From contig JAOZSS010000001.1 in NCBI GenBank assembly GCA_029939545.1, positions 39,250 through 68,025 on the forward strand: a stretch of DNA of 28,776 nt, given 5' to 3'. The notes beneath the pieces were generated by a model. That model ran no database searches. It was not told where the DNA came from and saw only the letters and a program-made list of their open reading frames with translations. Positions within the stretch are counted from its first letter, which is position 1, and each line of letters starts with the position of its first letter. Position numbers and translations under genes: made by a program. The stretch is from Kiritimatiellia bacterium (GTDB lineage Bacteria; Verrucomicrobiota; Kiritimatiellia; UBA8416; JABMPJ01). Positions 7,129-15,059 of this stretch are shown piece after piece.

Positions 7129-8505
7129 TCAAGCGTCAACGTGCGTAGGAAGGGAGCGACCCAGGCGACGCGCCAGGGTCGTGACCGATGACCGCAGCTC
7201 GCCATCAACTTCCATGCGGCTGTCAACGGCGCGGTAGGCGTGCAGAACGGTAGCGTGTGTCTTACCGAAGACATTTGCAATATCCGGCAGTGATGCCGAA
7301 GTAAGCGACCGACAGAGATACATCGCAACCTGGCGCGGCACGGCGATGGAGCGCGGGCGCCGTGCACTGGTCATATCGGCCAGGCGAATGTCGTAGTGCT
7401 CCGCCACGACCTTCTGGATCCCTTCCATAGAAAGATCCTCTTTCAGCTCGGTATCCAATGCGTCGCGCAGGAGATAGCGAAGCGTATCGAGCGTGAGATT
7501 CCTCCCCGTCAGTGACGCATAGGAAAGGGCACGAACAAGCGCGCCTTCCAGACGACGGATGTTGGAACGGACATGTTCTGCGATGAATTGGATGATCTCA
7601 TCATCGACTTCGGTATTGGCCTGCTCCTGCTTGTTGCGGAGAATCGCAACGCGCGTCTCGAAATCGGGCGGCTCCAGCTCGGTAACCAGACCCCACTCAA
7701 AACGGGACACCAAGCGTTGTTCCAGCCCGGCAATCTCACTGGCGGGACGATCGCTCGTCATGACGATCTGCTTGTGCGAATCGAACAGCGCGTTGAAGGT
7801 GTGGAAGAACTCCTCCTGAATACGCTCTTTGCCGGCCAGAAAATGGATGTCATCAATCAGCAGGAGATCGGTGCTGCGATACTTCTTGCGGAAGCTGACG
7901 AGGCTACGGTTCTGCAGGGCGCTGATGTACTCGTTCAACATCGCCTCGGAGGACATGTAGCATACTGTTGCACGCGACGATGCCAGGACGTGGTGCCCGA
8001 TGGCCTGCATGAGATGGGTTTTGCCGAGGCCGACATCGCCGTAGATGAAGAGCGGGTTGTAGGCACGCGCAGGTGCCTGCGCAACGGCGAGCGAAGCCGC
8101 GTGGGCGAAGTTGTTCGACGAACCGACGATAAAGCGGTCGAACGCGAACTTCGGATTCAGCGGCGCTTCGGTGTGTGTGCGTCGGGACAAGCGGTCGCGG
8201 ATTGTGCGTCGGCGTGGAGAAGAGGGTTCCGGTTCCTGCTTGTTCGTACGCGGCTGGACTACGAAGGAAATAGTGAAGGAGTCACCATCGACGGCGGTCA
8301 GCGCATCGCGAATCAAGGGAAGGTAATTTTCTTCGAGCCACGTCTGGTAGAAGTCGTTATCAACAGCTAATGTAAGGGCGTGATCGTCCAGCTCATGCGC
8401 ATCAATGACGGCGATCCAACGCTCGTACACATCGGGATGCAGCACGACCTCGAGGTGCTTGCATGCTTTCTTCCAGATTGCCTCTGCTGCGGTCTGTTTC
8501 ACCAT
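7129..8505 (-). CDS. dnaA: Chromosomal replication initiator DnaA
   Basis: The 458-residue initiator has all four expected domains. An N-terminal helicase-interacting region is followed by a short charged linker (about 90-115), then an AAA+ ATPase starting NPKFAFDRFIVGSSNNFAHA. The Walker A motif is GDVGLGKTHLMQA and Walker B is LLLIDDIHF. The C-terminal DNA-binding domain has the DnaA signature IANVFGKTHATVLHAYRAV. It binds DnaA boxes, opens the origin and loads the helicase. The ATG at 8503-8505 has AGGA just upstream. dnaN follows downstream; upstream, the TerB-like gene diverges from it. The rpmH/rnpA genes often found beside dnaA are not present here. Confidence 0.97.
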   Translation of the reverse strand: MVKQTAAEAIWKKACKHLEVVLHPDVYERWIAVIDAHELDDHALTLAVDNDFYQTWLEENYLPLIRDALTAVDGDSFTISFVVQPRTNKQEPEPSSPRRRTIRDRLSRRTHTEAPLNPKFAFDRFIVGSSNNFAHAASLAVAQAPARAYNPLFIYGDVGLGKTHLMQAIGHHVLASSRATVCYMSSEAMLNEYISALQNRSLVSFRKKYRSTDLLLIDDIHFLAGKERIQEEFFHTFNALFDSHKQIVMTSDRPASEIAGLEQRLVSRFEWGLVTELEPPDFETRVAILRNKQEQANTEVDDEIIQFIAEHVRSNIRRLEGALVRALSYASLTGRNLTLDTLRYLLRDALDTELKEDLSMEGIQKVVAEHYDIRLADMTSARRPRSIAVPRQVAMYLCRSLTSASLPDIANVFGKTHATVLHAYRAVDSRMEVDGELRSSVTTLARRLGRSLPTHVDA

Positions 8506-8821
8506 ATTTTCCTATCAAAAAACTCCACGCAGTGTGCCGCAATTGGAGCGGAAAAACAAGGCTGCGCTCACGAATTCTTCCGTTGCGGAATGATGACAGT
8601 GCACACGAAAGGGCAGAGTGAAACAAGGAAAATTAGTTAAAACATATCCACAGGTTATTAACAGCCCGACAGGCCGCCAAAACGGCTTTGAGTAGAGCGG
8701 GTTATGAGATGTGTTCACGGGAGCTATGAGAACGTGAGACACCCCCTGTTCATAACTGCATTCTCTCCCCTTGTACTGGCGCGAATTGGGTGCTAAAAAT
8801 AGAGTAAAGGAGGCAAGAGAT
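8506..8821. promoter_or_regulatory. dnaA upstream region with DnaA-box-like sites
   Basis: The 316-bp divergent gap between dnaA and the TerB-like gene holds three one-mismatch DnaA boxes: ATATCCACA (8644-8652), TTATTAACA (8655-8663) and, on the minus strand, TTATGAACA (8747-8755). They could mediate dnaA autoregulation or be part of a bipartite origin with the dnaN-dnaA spacer. Gene orientation switches here: dnaA and dnaN run left and nearly all later genes run right. Confidence 0.45.
8771..8799 (+). promoter_or_regulatory. Promoter candidate for TerB-like gene
   Basis: TTGTAC (8771-8776) and TAAAAA (8794-8799) are separated by 17 bp, and the TerB-like start codon follows at 8822 with an AAAGGAGG Shine-Dalgarno sequence between. 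Confidence 0.45.
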
Positions 8822-9166
8822 ATGACGATTTCCGAGCTGACACATGAGCAACTGGTTGGGCTGGTTGGACTTCTCGAAGCAGTGATCATGGCCGACAAGA
8901 CGGTGAGTGAACCGGAGCAAGTTGTGCTATACGGGATTGTGGAAAGCATAGGCGAGGAAATGTACCGCGCCGTTCTGGAAGATGCGGACACCCGTTTTGC
9001 CGACCTCGATGCGCTCAAAACCTTCCTGCAGACGATCGATAGCCAGGAAGCGCGGGAGCTTATCTATGGTACCGTGTGGCAGGAAGCAGTGGCCACACCG
9101 TCGGTCAACCATGACGAGTCGGAACTCCTCTCCTGGTTGGCATCGACCTGGGCAATCCATAAATGA
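8822..9166 (+). CDS. TerB-like (tellurite-resistance-family) helical protein
   Basis: A 114-residue acidic helical protein. The segment LVGLLEAVIMADKTVSEPEQVVLYGIVESIG matches the pattern of TerB-like proteins, where an ADG(K)V-S-E-x-E motif forms an acidic loop between helices. The remainder (DADTRFADLDALKTFLQTI, QEARELIYGTVWQEAV) continues as helices, and the end SWLASTWAI is hydrophobic. The role of such stand-alone TerB domains is not established. ATG 8822 is chosen over the upstream TTG at 8771 because a strong AAAGGAGGC precedes it. The gene stands alone, divergent from dnaA. Confidence 0.6.
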   Translation: MTISELTHEQLVGLVGLLEAVIMADKTVSEPEQVVLYGIVESIGEEMYRAVLEDADTRFADLDALKTFLQTIDSQEARELIYGTVWQEAVATPSVNHDESELLSWLASTWAIHK

Positions 9167-9248
9167 TGCAATAAATGCTCCCCGGACATCGTTGTATGGC
9201 AGCACTGAGGAATAAACCTCAGCGCCACACACTAAAGGGAGGTACCGA

Positions 9249-9899
9249 ATGAAACACCTAGTTCTATGCATAGCCATCGTGGCTATGGCCATTCTCGTTG
9301 CGGCGCCGGCAATCGCTGAGCGTCAGGGCGGGGGCGGCGAATGCCAGAGGGGCGAACGTCAGGGCTGCGGACCCGGAGGACCGGGGCAAGGCCAGAGTGG
9401 ACTGGGCGAAGGCTTCCGGCGGGGTCCCCAAGGTGGCCGATGTGGGCACGGTCAGGGCGGACCAAGCCAGTTCATCGAGAGGCTACTCGAAGGGGAAACG
9501 GCTGAGAAGCTGGAACTGAAGCCCAACCAGATCAAGACGCTCAAAAAGGGCATTCAGAAGCTGGAGAAGCAGGAAGAGAAACTGCGCGACAAGCTACAGG
9601 CGGCCGGCAAGGAGCAGGCGGAATTGCTGCAAACCGAAGGCGAGGTAGACGAAGTCGCCCTAATGAAGGCCATCGAGAAGACCGGCAAGATTCGCACCCA
9701 AATGGCGAAGCTGCGCATGCAGCCGATCCTGCTTGTGAAAAAGACGCTGACGCCGGAACAGCTCCAGACGTCTCGCAAGATGATGCGTGAGCGCATGAAC
9801 GCGCGTCGCGGGAAAAGGGATGAGCATCGCGAGAAGATGGAAGCCCGCCGCCAGGAACGCCAGGAGTGTACCGACAGACGGCAAGACGACGACGAGTGA
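9249..9899 (+). CDS. Secreted Spy/CpxP-like LTxxQ protein
   Basis: A 216-residue protein with a clear signal peptide (MKHLVLCIAIVAMAILVAAP, cleavage likely after AIA at about residue 23). Next comes a Gly/Gln-rich segment with several Cys and His (about 25-75), then a long charged coiled-coil region. Two LTxxQ-like repeats occur, LELKPNQIKTLKK and LTPEQLQTSRKMM, the hallmark of the Spy/CpxP periplasmic family that acts as chaperones or metal/stress sensors. The C-terminus is highly charged (REKMEARRQERQECTDRRQ). The Gly-rich Cys/His segment is unusual and could bind metal. AAAGGGAGG precedes the ATG. Confidence 0.7.
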   Translation: MKHLVLCIAIVAMAILVAAPAIAERQGGGGECQRGERQGCGPGGPGQGQSGLGEGFRRGPQGGRCGHGQGGPSQFIERLLEGETAEKLELKPNQIKTLKKGIQKLEKQEEKLRDKLQAAGKEQAELLQTEGEVDEVALMKAIEKTGKIRTQMAKLRMQPILLVKKTLTPEQLQTSRKMMRERMNARRGKRDEHREKMEARRQERQECTDRRQDDDE

Positions 9900-9920
9900 T
9901 AGATATGTTGATAAGAGGTG

Positions 9921-9943
9921 AGGCGCGGCGGGACGCCGCGCCT
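9921..9943. repeat. GC-rich hairpin between convergent genes
   Basis: A perfect 9-bp stem AGGCGCGGC/GCCGCGCCT with loop GGGAC sits between the convergent Spy-like gene and murA and touches the murA stop codon (9943-9945). It may end transcription from both sides, although neither strand has a good T-run. Confidence 0.65.
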
Positions 9944-11217
9944 TACTTCTGCCGCACAATATTTGCACCGAGCTTGCGGAGCTTGGTCTCGATACCTTCA
10001 TAGCCGCGATCGATGATCTCGGCATTATCGATAACACTCTCACCCTTGGCGCTGAGCGCCGCGATGAGAAGCCCCATGCCCGCCCGGATGTCTGGGCTCG
10101 ACATGTGAATGCCGTGAAGGTGGGCCGGTCCTGAAACAATCACGCGGTGTGGATCGCACTGCACAACCCGTGCCCCCATGGCGATCAGCCGATCGACAAA
10201 GTACATGCGGCTCTCGAAGAGCTTTTCAAAGAAGAGCATCGTACCACGCGCCTGTGTGGCTAAGATCAGGACGACACTCATCAGGTCGGATGGAAACGCC
10301 GGCCAGATGCCATCTTCCACCTTCGGGATGGCGGCCCCTAAATCGTCTCGTACGCGCAACCGCTGGTTCGGGGGAAGGGTCAGTGTGCGTCCGTCGATCT
10401 GCCACTTCAGGCCGAGCTTTCTGAATGGCCGGGAGATGACGTCAAACTGGTCCGCCGGTAGATCCTTGATCGTCAACTCGCCGCCGGTTGCGGCCGCCGC
10501 GGCAAGGAAACTGGCCGCATCAACCGTGTCGGGTTGAACACGATGTGCCGTGCCATTGAGACGCTTCAGACCATCAATCTGAAGATAGTTGGTGCCGATA
10601 CCGGCAATCTGCGCACCCATCTTGCAGAGCATGCGGCAGAGATCCTGGACATGCGGTTCGCAGGCCGCATTAAAGATCGTGGTGTGGCCCGGGACCAGGA
10701 CTGCTGCCATGACCACGTTCTCGGTGGCCGTAACACTGGCCTCATCCAACAGGATACGGGCCGACGTCAGCTTGGTGCGCTTGAACGTGAAGCCTTCGGA
10801 TGTACGGAGGCGAATTCCGAGCTGGCGAAGCCCCTCGACATGCGTATCCAGGCGCCGCCGTCCGATCACGTCCCCACCGGGAGCAGATAGCGTCACCTGC
10901 CCGTGACGAGCGGCCATGGGACCGGCAAAGAGAATGGAGGAGCGAACGTGGCGACAAAGCTCCGGCTCGAGCGTGCGCTTCCGAATGCCGCGGGCACACA
11001 GCGTGACCGTGTGGCCCTTGCGCTCAACACTGACTCCCAGCTGATCCAGGATGGTCAGCATGGTGTGAACATCCTGGATGAGCGGCACGTTGGTCAGTTT
11101 GACCGGCTCATCGGTCAATACACAGGCCGCCAGCATCGGCAGGACGGCATTCTTATTGCCGGCTGCGCGATGGACGCCTGAAAGCGGGTTGCCGCCCTGT
11201 ATAACGAAACTAGCCAA
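9943..11217 (-). CDS. murA: UDP-GlcNAc 1-carboxyvinyltransferase MurA with Asp in place of catalytic Cys
   Basis: The 424-residue enzyme transfers enolpyruvate from PEP to UDP-GlcNAc, the first committed step of peptidoglycan synthesis. AGNKNAVLPMLAA holds the substrate-binding Lys-Asn pair. FPSDLMS holds the Asp that serves as base. DIRAGMGLLIAAL and IDRGYEGIETKLRKLGANI are the family's C-terminal blocks. The loop that in E. coli reads GGCTIGARPVDLH is GGDVIGRRRLDTH here, so the Cys115 equivalent is D116. A Cys-to-Asp change at this position is known in Chlamydia and Mycobacterium and makes the enzyme insensitive to fosfomycin. The start is a TTG (11215-11217) with GGAG about 10 bp upstream; the nearest upstream ATG is out of frame and hits a stop. 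Confidence 0.94.
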   Translation of the reverse strand: MASFVIQGGNPLSGVHRAAGNKNAVLPMLAACVLTDEPVKLTNVPLIQDVHTMLTILDQLGVSVERKGHTVTLCARGIRKRTLEPELCRHVRSSILFAGPMAARHGQVTLSAPGGDVIGRRRLDTHVEGLRQLGIRLRTSEGFTFKRTKLTSARILLDEASVTATENVVMAAVLVPGHTTIFNAACEPHVQDLCRMLCKMGAQIAGIGTNYLQIDGLKRLNGTAHRVQPDTVDAASFLAAAAATGGELTIKDLPADQFDVISRPFRKLGLKWQIDGRTLTLPPNQRLRVRDDLGAAIPKVEDGIWPAFPSDLMSVVLILATQARGTMLFFEKLFESRMYFVDRLIAMGARVVQCDPHRVIVSGPAHLHGIHMSSPDIRAGMGLLIAALSAKGESVIDNAEIIDRGYEGIETKLRKLGANIVRQK

Positions 11218-11350
11218 TGGTTTTCTTCTCCCGCATGGTCATCCCGGTCAGCCGTTCGCCCGACGTGCGAATGAGCAAGCCTCAGACTCTCCCATATTTG
11301 CCTCAGGCTGTCTAGTCTGCGTCAGAAAGCATCTGGAATGCTGTGACTCG

Positions 11351-11414
11351 CGGCTCGCGGGGACGCTCGCCCTCCAAGAGTTGAGATTAGAGGACGAGCG
11401 TCCCCCGCGAGCCG
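11351..11414. repeat. Long imperfect inverted repeat upstream of ppdK
   Basis: Arms 11351-11374 and 11390-11414 are complementary except for one extra base and one mismatch (a G-U pair in RNA), around a 15-nt loop. The left arm begins CGGCTCGCGGGGACGCTCGC and is followed by CCTCCAA, a heptamer that also flanks the nested hairpins at 19810-19867. It lies in the 317-bp murA-ppdK divergent gap, upstream of the ppdK promoter. Confidence 0.75.
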
Positions 11415-11453
11415 TGCCATAGCTCAAGAATTGGATCCACAAGCTGAAACGCA

Positions 11454-11481
11454 TTGACAGAAACGAGCGGTCTGTTACAGT
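11454..11481 (+). promoter_or_regulatory. Promoter candidate for ppdK
   Basis: A perfect -35 TTGACA (11454-11459), a 16-bp spacer and a -10 TACAGT (11476-11481) lie 54 bp before the ppdK ATG. Confidence 0.6.
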
Positions 11482-11534
11482 CCCGCGTCCGTTTCACCAG
11501 TGAGTCGCGACTAACAGGCAATAAGGAGTGAGAT

Positions 11535-14330
11535 ATGGCCAAGGCCAAAACAGATAAATTCGTTTACTACTTCGGTGCAGGTTCGTCCGAAGGTAAAGCA
11601 TCGATGAAGATGCTCCTCGGCGGCAAAGGCGCCAACCTGGCCGACATGGCAACCCTGGGCCTTCCCGTGCCTCCGGGCTTCACCCTGACCACCGAAGCGT
11701 GCGACCAGTATTACAAGATGGGCAAGAAGAAACTGTTCGCCACTGTCGAGCCCCAGGTTGATATCGCACTCCAGCAGCTGGAAAAAGCTACCGGGAAGAC
11801 TTTTGGTAGCGGCCCCAACCCTCTCTTGCTTTCCATACGCTCAGGCGCGGCTGTCTCTATGCCGGGTATGATGGATACGGTTCTGAATCTCGGGCTGAAC
11901 ACTGAAACCGTGCAAGCCATGATCGATCTGACCGGCAACGAGCGCTTTGTGATGGATTCCTATCGCCGCTTCATCCAGATGTTTGGCGATGTGGCCATGG
12001 GCGTGCCCCACCACGATTTTGAACATGAGCTGGATGCCGTCAAGAAGACCAAGAAGGTTGAGCTTGACACCGACTTAACGGTGGACGACCTCAAGGAAGT
12101 AATCAAACGCTATAAGAAGGTTGTCAAACGCGACACAGGCAAGGATTTCCCGGAAGATCCGATAGAGCAGCTCTACGCCGGCATCGACGCGGTCTTCGGC
12201 TCCTGGAACAATCCGCGCGCCATCAAGTACCGTCAGCTCAACGATATCCGCGGTCTGCTGGGCACCGCCGTCAACGTGCAGTCCATGGTGTTCGGTAACT
12301 CCGGGCTCAACTCGGCCACGGGCGTGGCGTTCACACGTGACCCGTCCACCGGCGAAAACGAGTATTTCTACGGCGAATACCTTATTAACGCCCAGGGCGA
12401 AGACGTCGTGGCCGGTATCCGCACCCCGCAGGAAATCACGCTGAAAGGATCACGCGAGTGGGCCAAGTCGCAAAGCGTCGCTGAGGCTGACCGCAAGAAA
12501 AACTACCCTTCGCTGCAGGAGACCATGCCGAAGCTGTTCAAACAGCTCGACACCATTCGCGTGACGCTCGAGAAGCACTACCGCGACATGCAGGACCTCG
12601 AGTTCACGATAGAGGACGGCACGCTCTACATGCTGCAGACGCGTAACGGTAAGCGCACTGCACAGGCCGCTGTGCGTATCGCCACAGACATGGTCAAAGA
12701 GAAGCTCATCACCGAGAAAGAGGCCGTGCTGCGCGTCGATCCGCAGTCGCTCGACCAGCTCCTTCACCCGGTATTCATCGAGGCCTCTGAGAACAAGGCC
12801 AAGAAGATCACGGTTGGACTCCCCGCCTCGCCGGGCGCTGCAACAGGCCAGGTGGTCTTCAGCGCCGAGCAGGCCGAGCTGTGGTCCGATCTAGGCCGCA
12901 CGGTGATCCTCTGCCGCACCGAGACCAGCCCCGAGGATATCGGCGGCATGGCCGTGGCCAAGGGCATCCTGACCGCCCGTGGTGGCATGACCTCGCACGC
13001 CGCCGTGGTGGCGCGCGGTATGGGTACCTGCTGCGTGGCCGGTGCCGGCGATATATCGATGGACTACAAGAAGGGCCGCTTTACAGCCGGCAAGACCGTG
13101 GTCAAGGAGGGCGATTGGATCTCTCTGAACGGTTCGACCGGCGCGGTCTACCTGGGCCAGGTGGACACCGTTGATCCCAAGCTCACCGGCCCGTTTGGCG
13201 AGATCATGGCTCTGGCCGACAAGTATCGCAAAATGAAGGTCCGGACCAACGCCGATACGCCGCACGACACCGCCGTGGCGGTCAAGTTCGGTGCCGAGGG
13301 TATCGGCCTTTGCCGTACCGAGCACATGTTCTTTGAAGGAGACCGGATCGTTAGTTTCCGTCGCCTGATCCTTGTGGCCGAGACCGTCAAGCGTCTCAAG
13401 GCCGAGTACGAGGTGGAAGAGCTCCCGGCCCTGCAGAAGGCCTGCCGGAAGGATCCGGCAGCCGTCGCGGCCGTGAAGCAGTACAGCCAGGCTCTCAAGG
13501 AGCTGCTCCCTCTGCAGCGCAAAGACTTCGTGGGCATCTTCCAGGCGCTTGCAGGCCGTCCCTGCACGGTTCGCTTGCTGGATCCGCCGCTGCACGAGTT
13601 CCTCCCGCACGATGCGGCCGGACAGAAGGAAATGGCCGCAACCATGGACGTCAAGGTCGGCGCGATCAAGAAGATCGTCGACTCCCTGCACGAGTTCAAC
13701 CCGATGCTGGGTCACCGCGGCTGCCGCCTCGGTATGACCTACCCGGAAGTAACCGAAATGCAGGCCCGCGCCATCGTCGAAGCCGCCTGCAAGGTCCCCG
13801 GCGCGCAGCCAGAGATCATGGTGCCGCTCGTCGGTAACGTGAAAGAGCTGGCCCACCAGAAAGCCATCATCCAGCGGATCATCAAGGAAGTTCAGAAGGC
13901 CAAGAACCAGAAGTTCAAGGTCATGATCGGCACGATGATCGAAGTCCCGCGTGCGGCTGTGACCGCCGATGAGATCGCGAAAGAGGCCGAGTTCTTCTCC
14001 TTCGGGACGAACGACCTCACCCAGATGGGATGCGGCTTCTCGCGCGACGACGCTGGCAAGTTCCTGGGCGAGTACGTCGAAAAGGGCGTGTACGACTACG
14101 ATCCATTCCAGGTGCTCGACCAGAAAGGCATCGGCCGGTTGATCGAAATAGCCGTCAAACTCGGCAAACAGGGTCGCCGCGGCATCAAACTCGGCATCTG
14201 CGGCGAGCATGGTGGTGAGCCTAAGTCGATCGCGTTCTGCCACAAAGTGGGTCTGAAGTATGTGTCCTGCAGCCCCTACCGCGTGCCGATCGCCCGTCTC
14301 GCCGCCGCCCAGGCCGCGCTGGCTAAGTAA
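11535..14330 (+). CDS. ppdK: Pyruvate, phosphate dikinase
   Basis: The 931-residue product interconverts pyruvate, ATP and phosphate with PEP, AMP and pyrophosphate. The N-terminal ATP-binding domain starts FVYYFGAGSSEGKASMKMLLGGKGANLADM. The phosphohistidine is H488 in GGMTSHAAVVARGMGTCC. The PEP/pyruvate barrel holds IGLCRTEHMFF, LLDPPLHEFLP, GTMIEVPRAA, FFSFGTNDLTQM and the catalytic Cys C889 in GICGEHGGEP. Usual length is about 875-900; the excess is at least partly a segment before LLPLQRKDFVGIF (VEELPALQKACRKDPAAVAAVKQYSQ). GGAG precedes the ATG, with a good promoter upstream. It is monocistronic. Direction in vivo (glycolytic or gluconeogenic) cannot be told from sequence. Confidence 0.97.
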   Translation: MAKAKTDKFVYYFGAGSSEGKASMKMLLGGKGANLADMATLGLPVPPGFTLTTEACDQYYKMGKKKLFATVEPQVDIALQQLEKATGKTFGSGPNPLLLSIRSGAAVSMPGMMDTVLNLGLNTETVQAMIDLTGNERFVMDSYRRFIQMFGDVAMGVPHHDFEHELDAVKKTKKVELDTDLTVDDLKEVIKRYKKVVKRDTGKDFPEDPIEQLYAGIDAVFGSWNNPRAIKYRQLNDIRGLLGTAVNVQSMVFGNSGLNSATGVAFTRDPSTGENEYFYGEYLINAQGEDVVAGIRTPQEITLKGSREWAKSQSVAEADRKKNYPSLQETMPKLFKQLDTIRVTLEKHYRDMQDLEFTIEDGTLYMLQTRNGKRTAQAAVRIATDMVKEKLITEKEAVLRVDPQSLDQLLHPVFIEASENKAKKITVGLPASPGAATGQVVFSAEQAELWSDLGRTVILCRTETSPEDIGGMAVAKGILTARGGMTSHAAVVARGMGTCCVAGAGDISMDYKKGRFTAGKTVVKEGDWISLNGSTGAVYLGQVDTVDPKLTGPFGEIMALADKYRKMKVRTNADTPHDTAVAVKFGAEGIGLCRTEHMFFEGDRIVSFRRLILVAETVKRLKAEYEVEELPALQKACRKDPAAVAAVKQYSQALKELLPLQRKDFVGIFQALAGRPCTVRLLDPPLHEFLPHDAAGQKEMAATMDVKVGAIKKIVDSLHEFNPMLGHRGCRLGMTYPEVTEMQARAIVEAACKVPGAQPEIMVPLVGNVKELAHQKAIIQRIIKEVQKAKNQKFKVMIGTMIEVPRAAVTADEIAKEAEFFSFGTNDLTQMGCGFSRDDAGKFLGEYVEKGVYDYDPFQVLDQKGIGRLIEIAVKLGKQGRRGIKLGICGEHGGEPKSIAFCHKVGLKYVSCSPYRVPIARLAAAQAALAK

Positions 14331-14439
14331 ACGACTGACTACGTAAACAAAATAGGCCTTGTCGCTTTACCCGCCCCGTGTGGCCCGTGTCTGGTGCTTG
14401 GGATTGCTCGACGGGGAGTCAAGCCGTGTGCCGCGATCC

Positions 14440-14731
14440 ATTCGCGCCCCGTAAGCGGGCGGGTCTTCTGCGGTCATCAGGGCTGCGAGTGCGCGGCGAA
14501 GGTGACGCTCGCGATTCATGGTCTTGATGGCTGTCTGTAACGCATCGTCGGTAATCACGGGGTCAAATCGCTCTTCGAGCGTCACGTCACCAGCTTGCGC
14601 ACCCAGTGCTCAAACGCGTCGCCTTTGTCGGGCATCTGTGGAAGCTCCAGGACGTGCATCGCATGTGTGCCTGCCAAGCGTTCGCACATCTTCTTCTTGC
14701 CGTCACATGTGGTCTCGGCAACAAGCAGATC
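14440..14731 (-). pseudogene. Frameshifted fragment of a 2-hydroxyacyl-CoA dehydratase subunit gene
   Basis: The minus strand reads DLLVAETTCDGKKKMCERLA and then HVLELPQMPDKGDAFEHWVRKLVT until a TGA at 14582-14584. The match continues in another frame as TLEERFDPVITDDALQTAIK, TMNRERHLRRALAAL and an EDPPAYG segment. Together these resemble an internal part of the HgdB/BcrC-like 2-hydroxyacyl-CoA dehydratase family, where the TTCDGKKKM motif includes an iron-sulfur cluster Cys. The N-terminal part, the C-terminal half and the required partner genes are missing, and there is a stop (TGA) directly upstream of DLLVAE. It is a dead remnant. Its presence suggests loss of a fermentative or amino-acid-degrading enzyme, or transfer of a fragment. 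Confidence 0.7.
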
Positions 14732-14772
14732 GGGTCAGGCGCACTGCTTCCTGGTGTCCTGCTTCTAACATC

Positions 14773-14801
14773 TTGACGTTGTGACGTTATGGTGCTACTC
14801 T
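14773..14801 (+). promoter_or_regulatory. Promoter of the toxin-antitoxin operon
   Basis: TTGACG (14773-14778) and TACTCT (14796-14801) are spaced by 17 bp. A direct repeat TGACGTT (14774-14780 and 14782-14788) overlaps the -35 and could be an operator for the antitoxin, as these operons are usually autoregulated. Confidence 0.6.
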
Positions 14802-14825
14802 GCTCGTGATGAATGGAGGTACAAC

Positions 14826-15059
14826 ATGAGCACGCTGACCAAACGGGCTACCGTCTACCTTGACCCCGTCCTGCACAAAGCGCTTCGACTTCAATCGATA
14901 GAGACATCAAGATCCGTGTCGGACTTGATCAACGATGCCGTGCGAGACGAGTTGGCAGAGGATGCAGGCGATCTTGCGGCGTTTGACGAACGGAAGAACG
15001 AAGGAACGGTCGAGTTTGAGGACTTCGTGAAAGGACTGAAGCGCGATGGCACTATATAG
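14826..15059 (+). CDS. Ribbon-helix-helix antitoxin
   Basis: A 77-residue protein. The N-terminus KRATVYLDPVLHKALRLQSIETSRSVSDLINDAVRDEL has the pattern of a ribbon-helix-helix (CopG/RelB-like) DNA-binding domain: a short beta strand followed by two helices. The acidic C-terminus (about residues 48-77, DAGDLAAFDERKNEGTVEFE) would wrap and neutralise the toxin. GGAGG at 14815-14819 gives good spacing to ATG 14826. It overlaps the toxin gene by 14 bp, the typical antitoxin-first arrangement. Confidence 0.85.
   Translation: MSTLTKRATVYLDPVLHKALRLQSIETSRSVSDLINDAVRDELAEDAGDLAAFDERKNEGTVEFEDFVKGLKRDGTI

Noticed and set aside
12891..14243. 450-codon open frame on the minus strand opposite ppdK
   Set aside because: The plus strand encodes a complete ppdK with all catalytic motifs; the antisense frame is a by-product of its codon use and shows no family motif.
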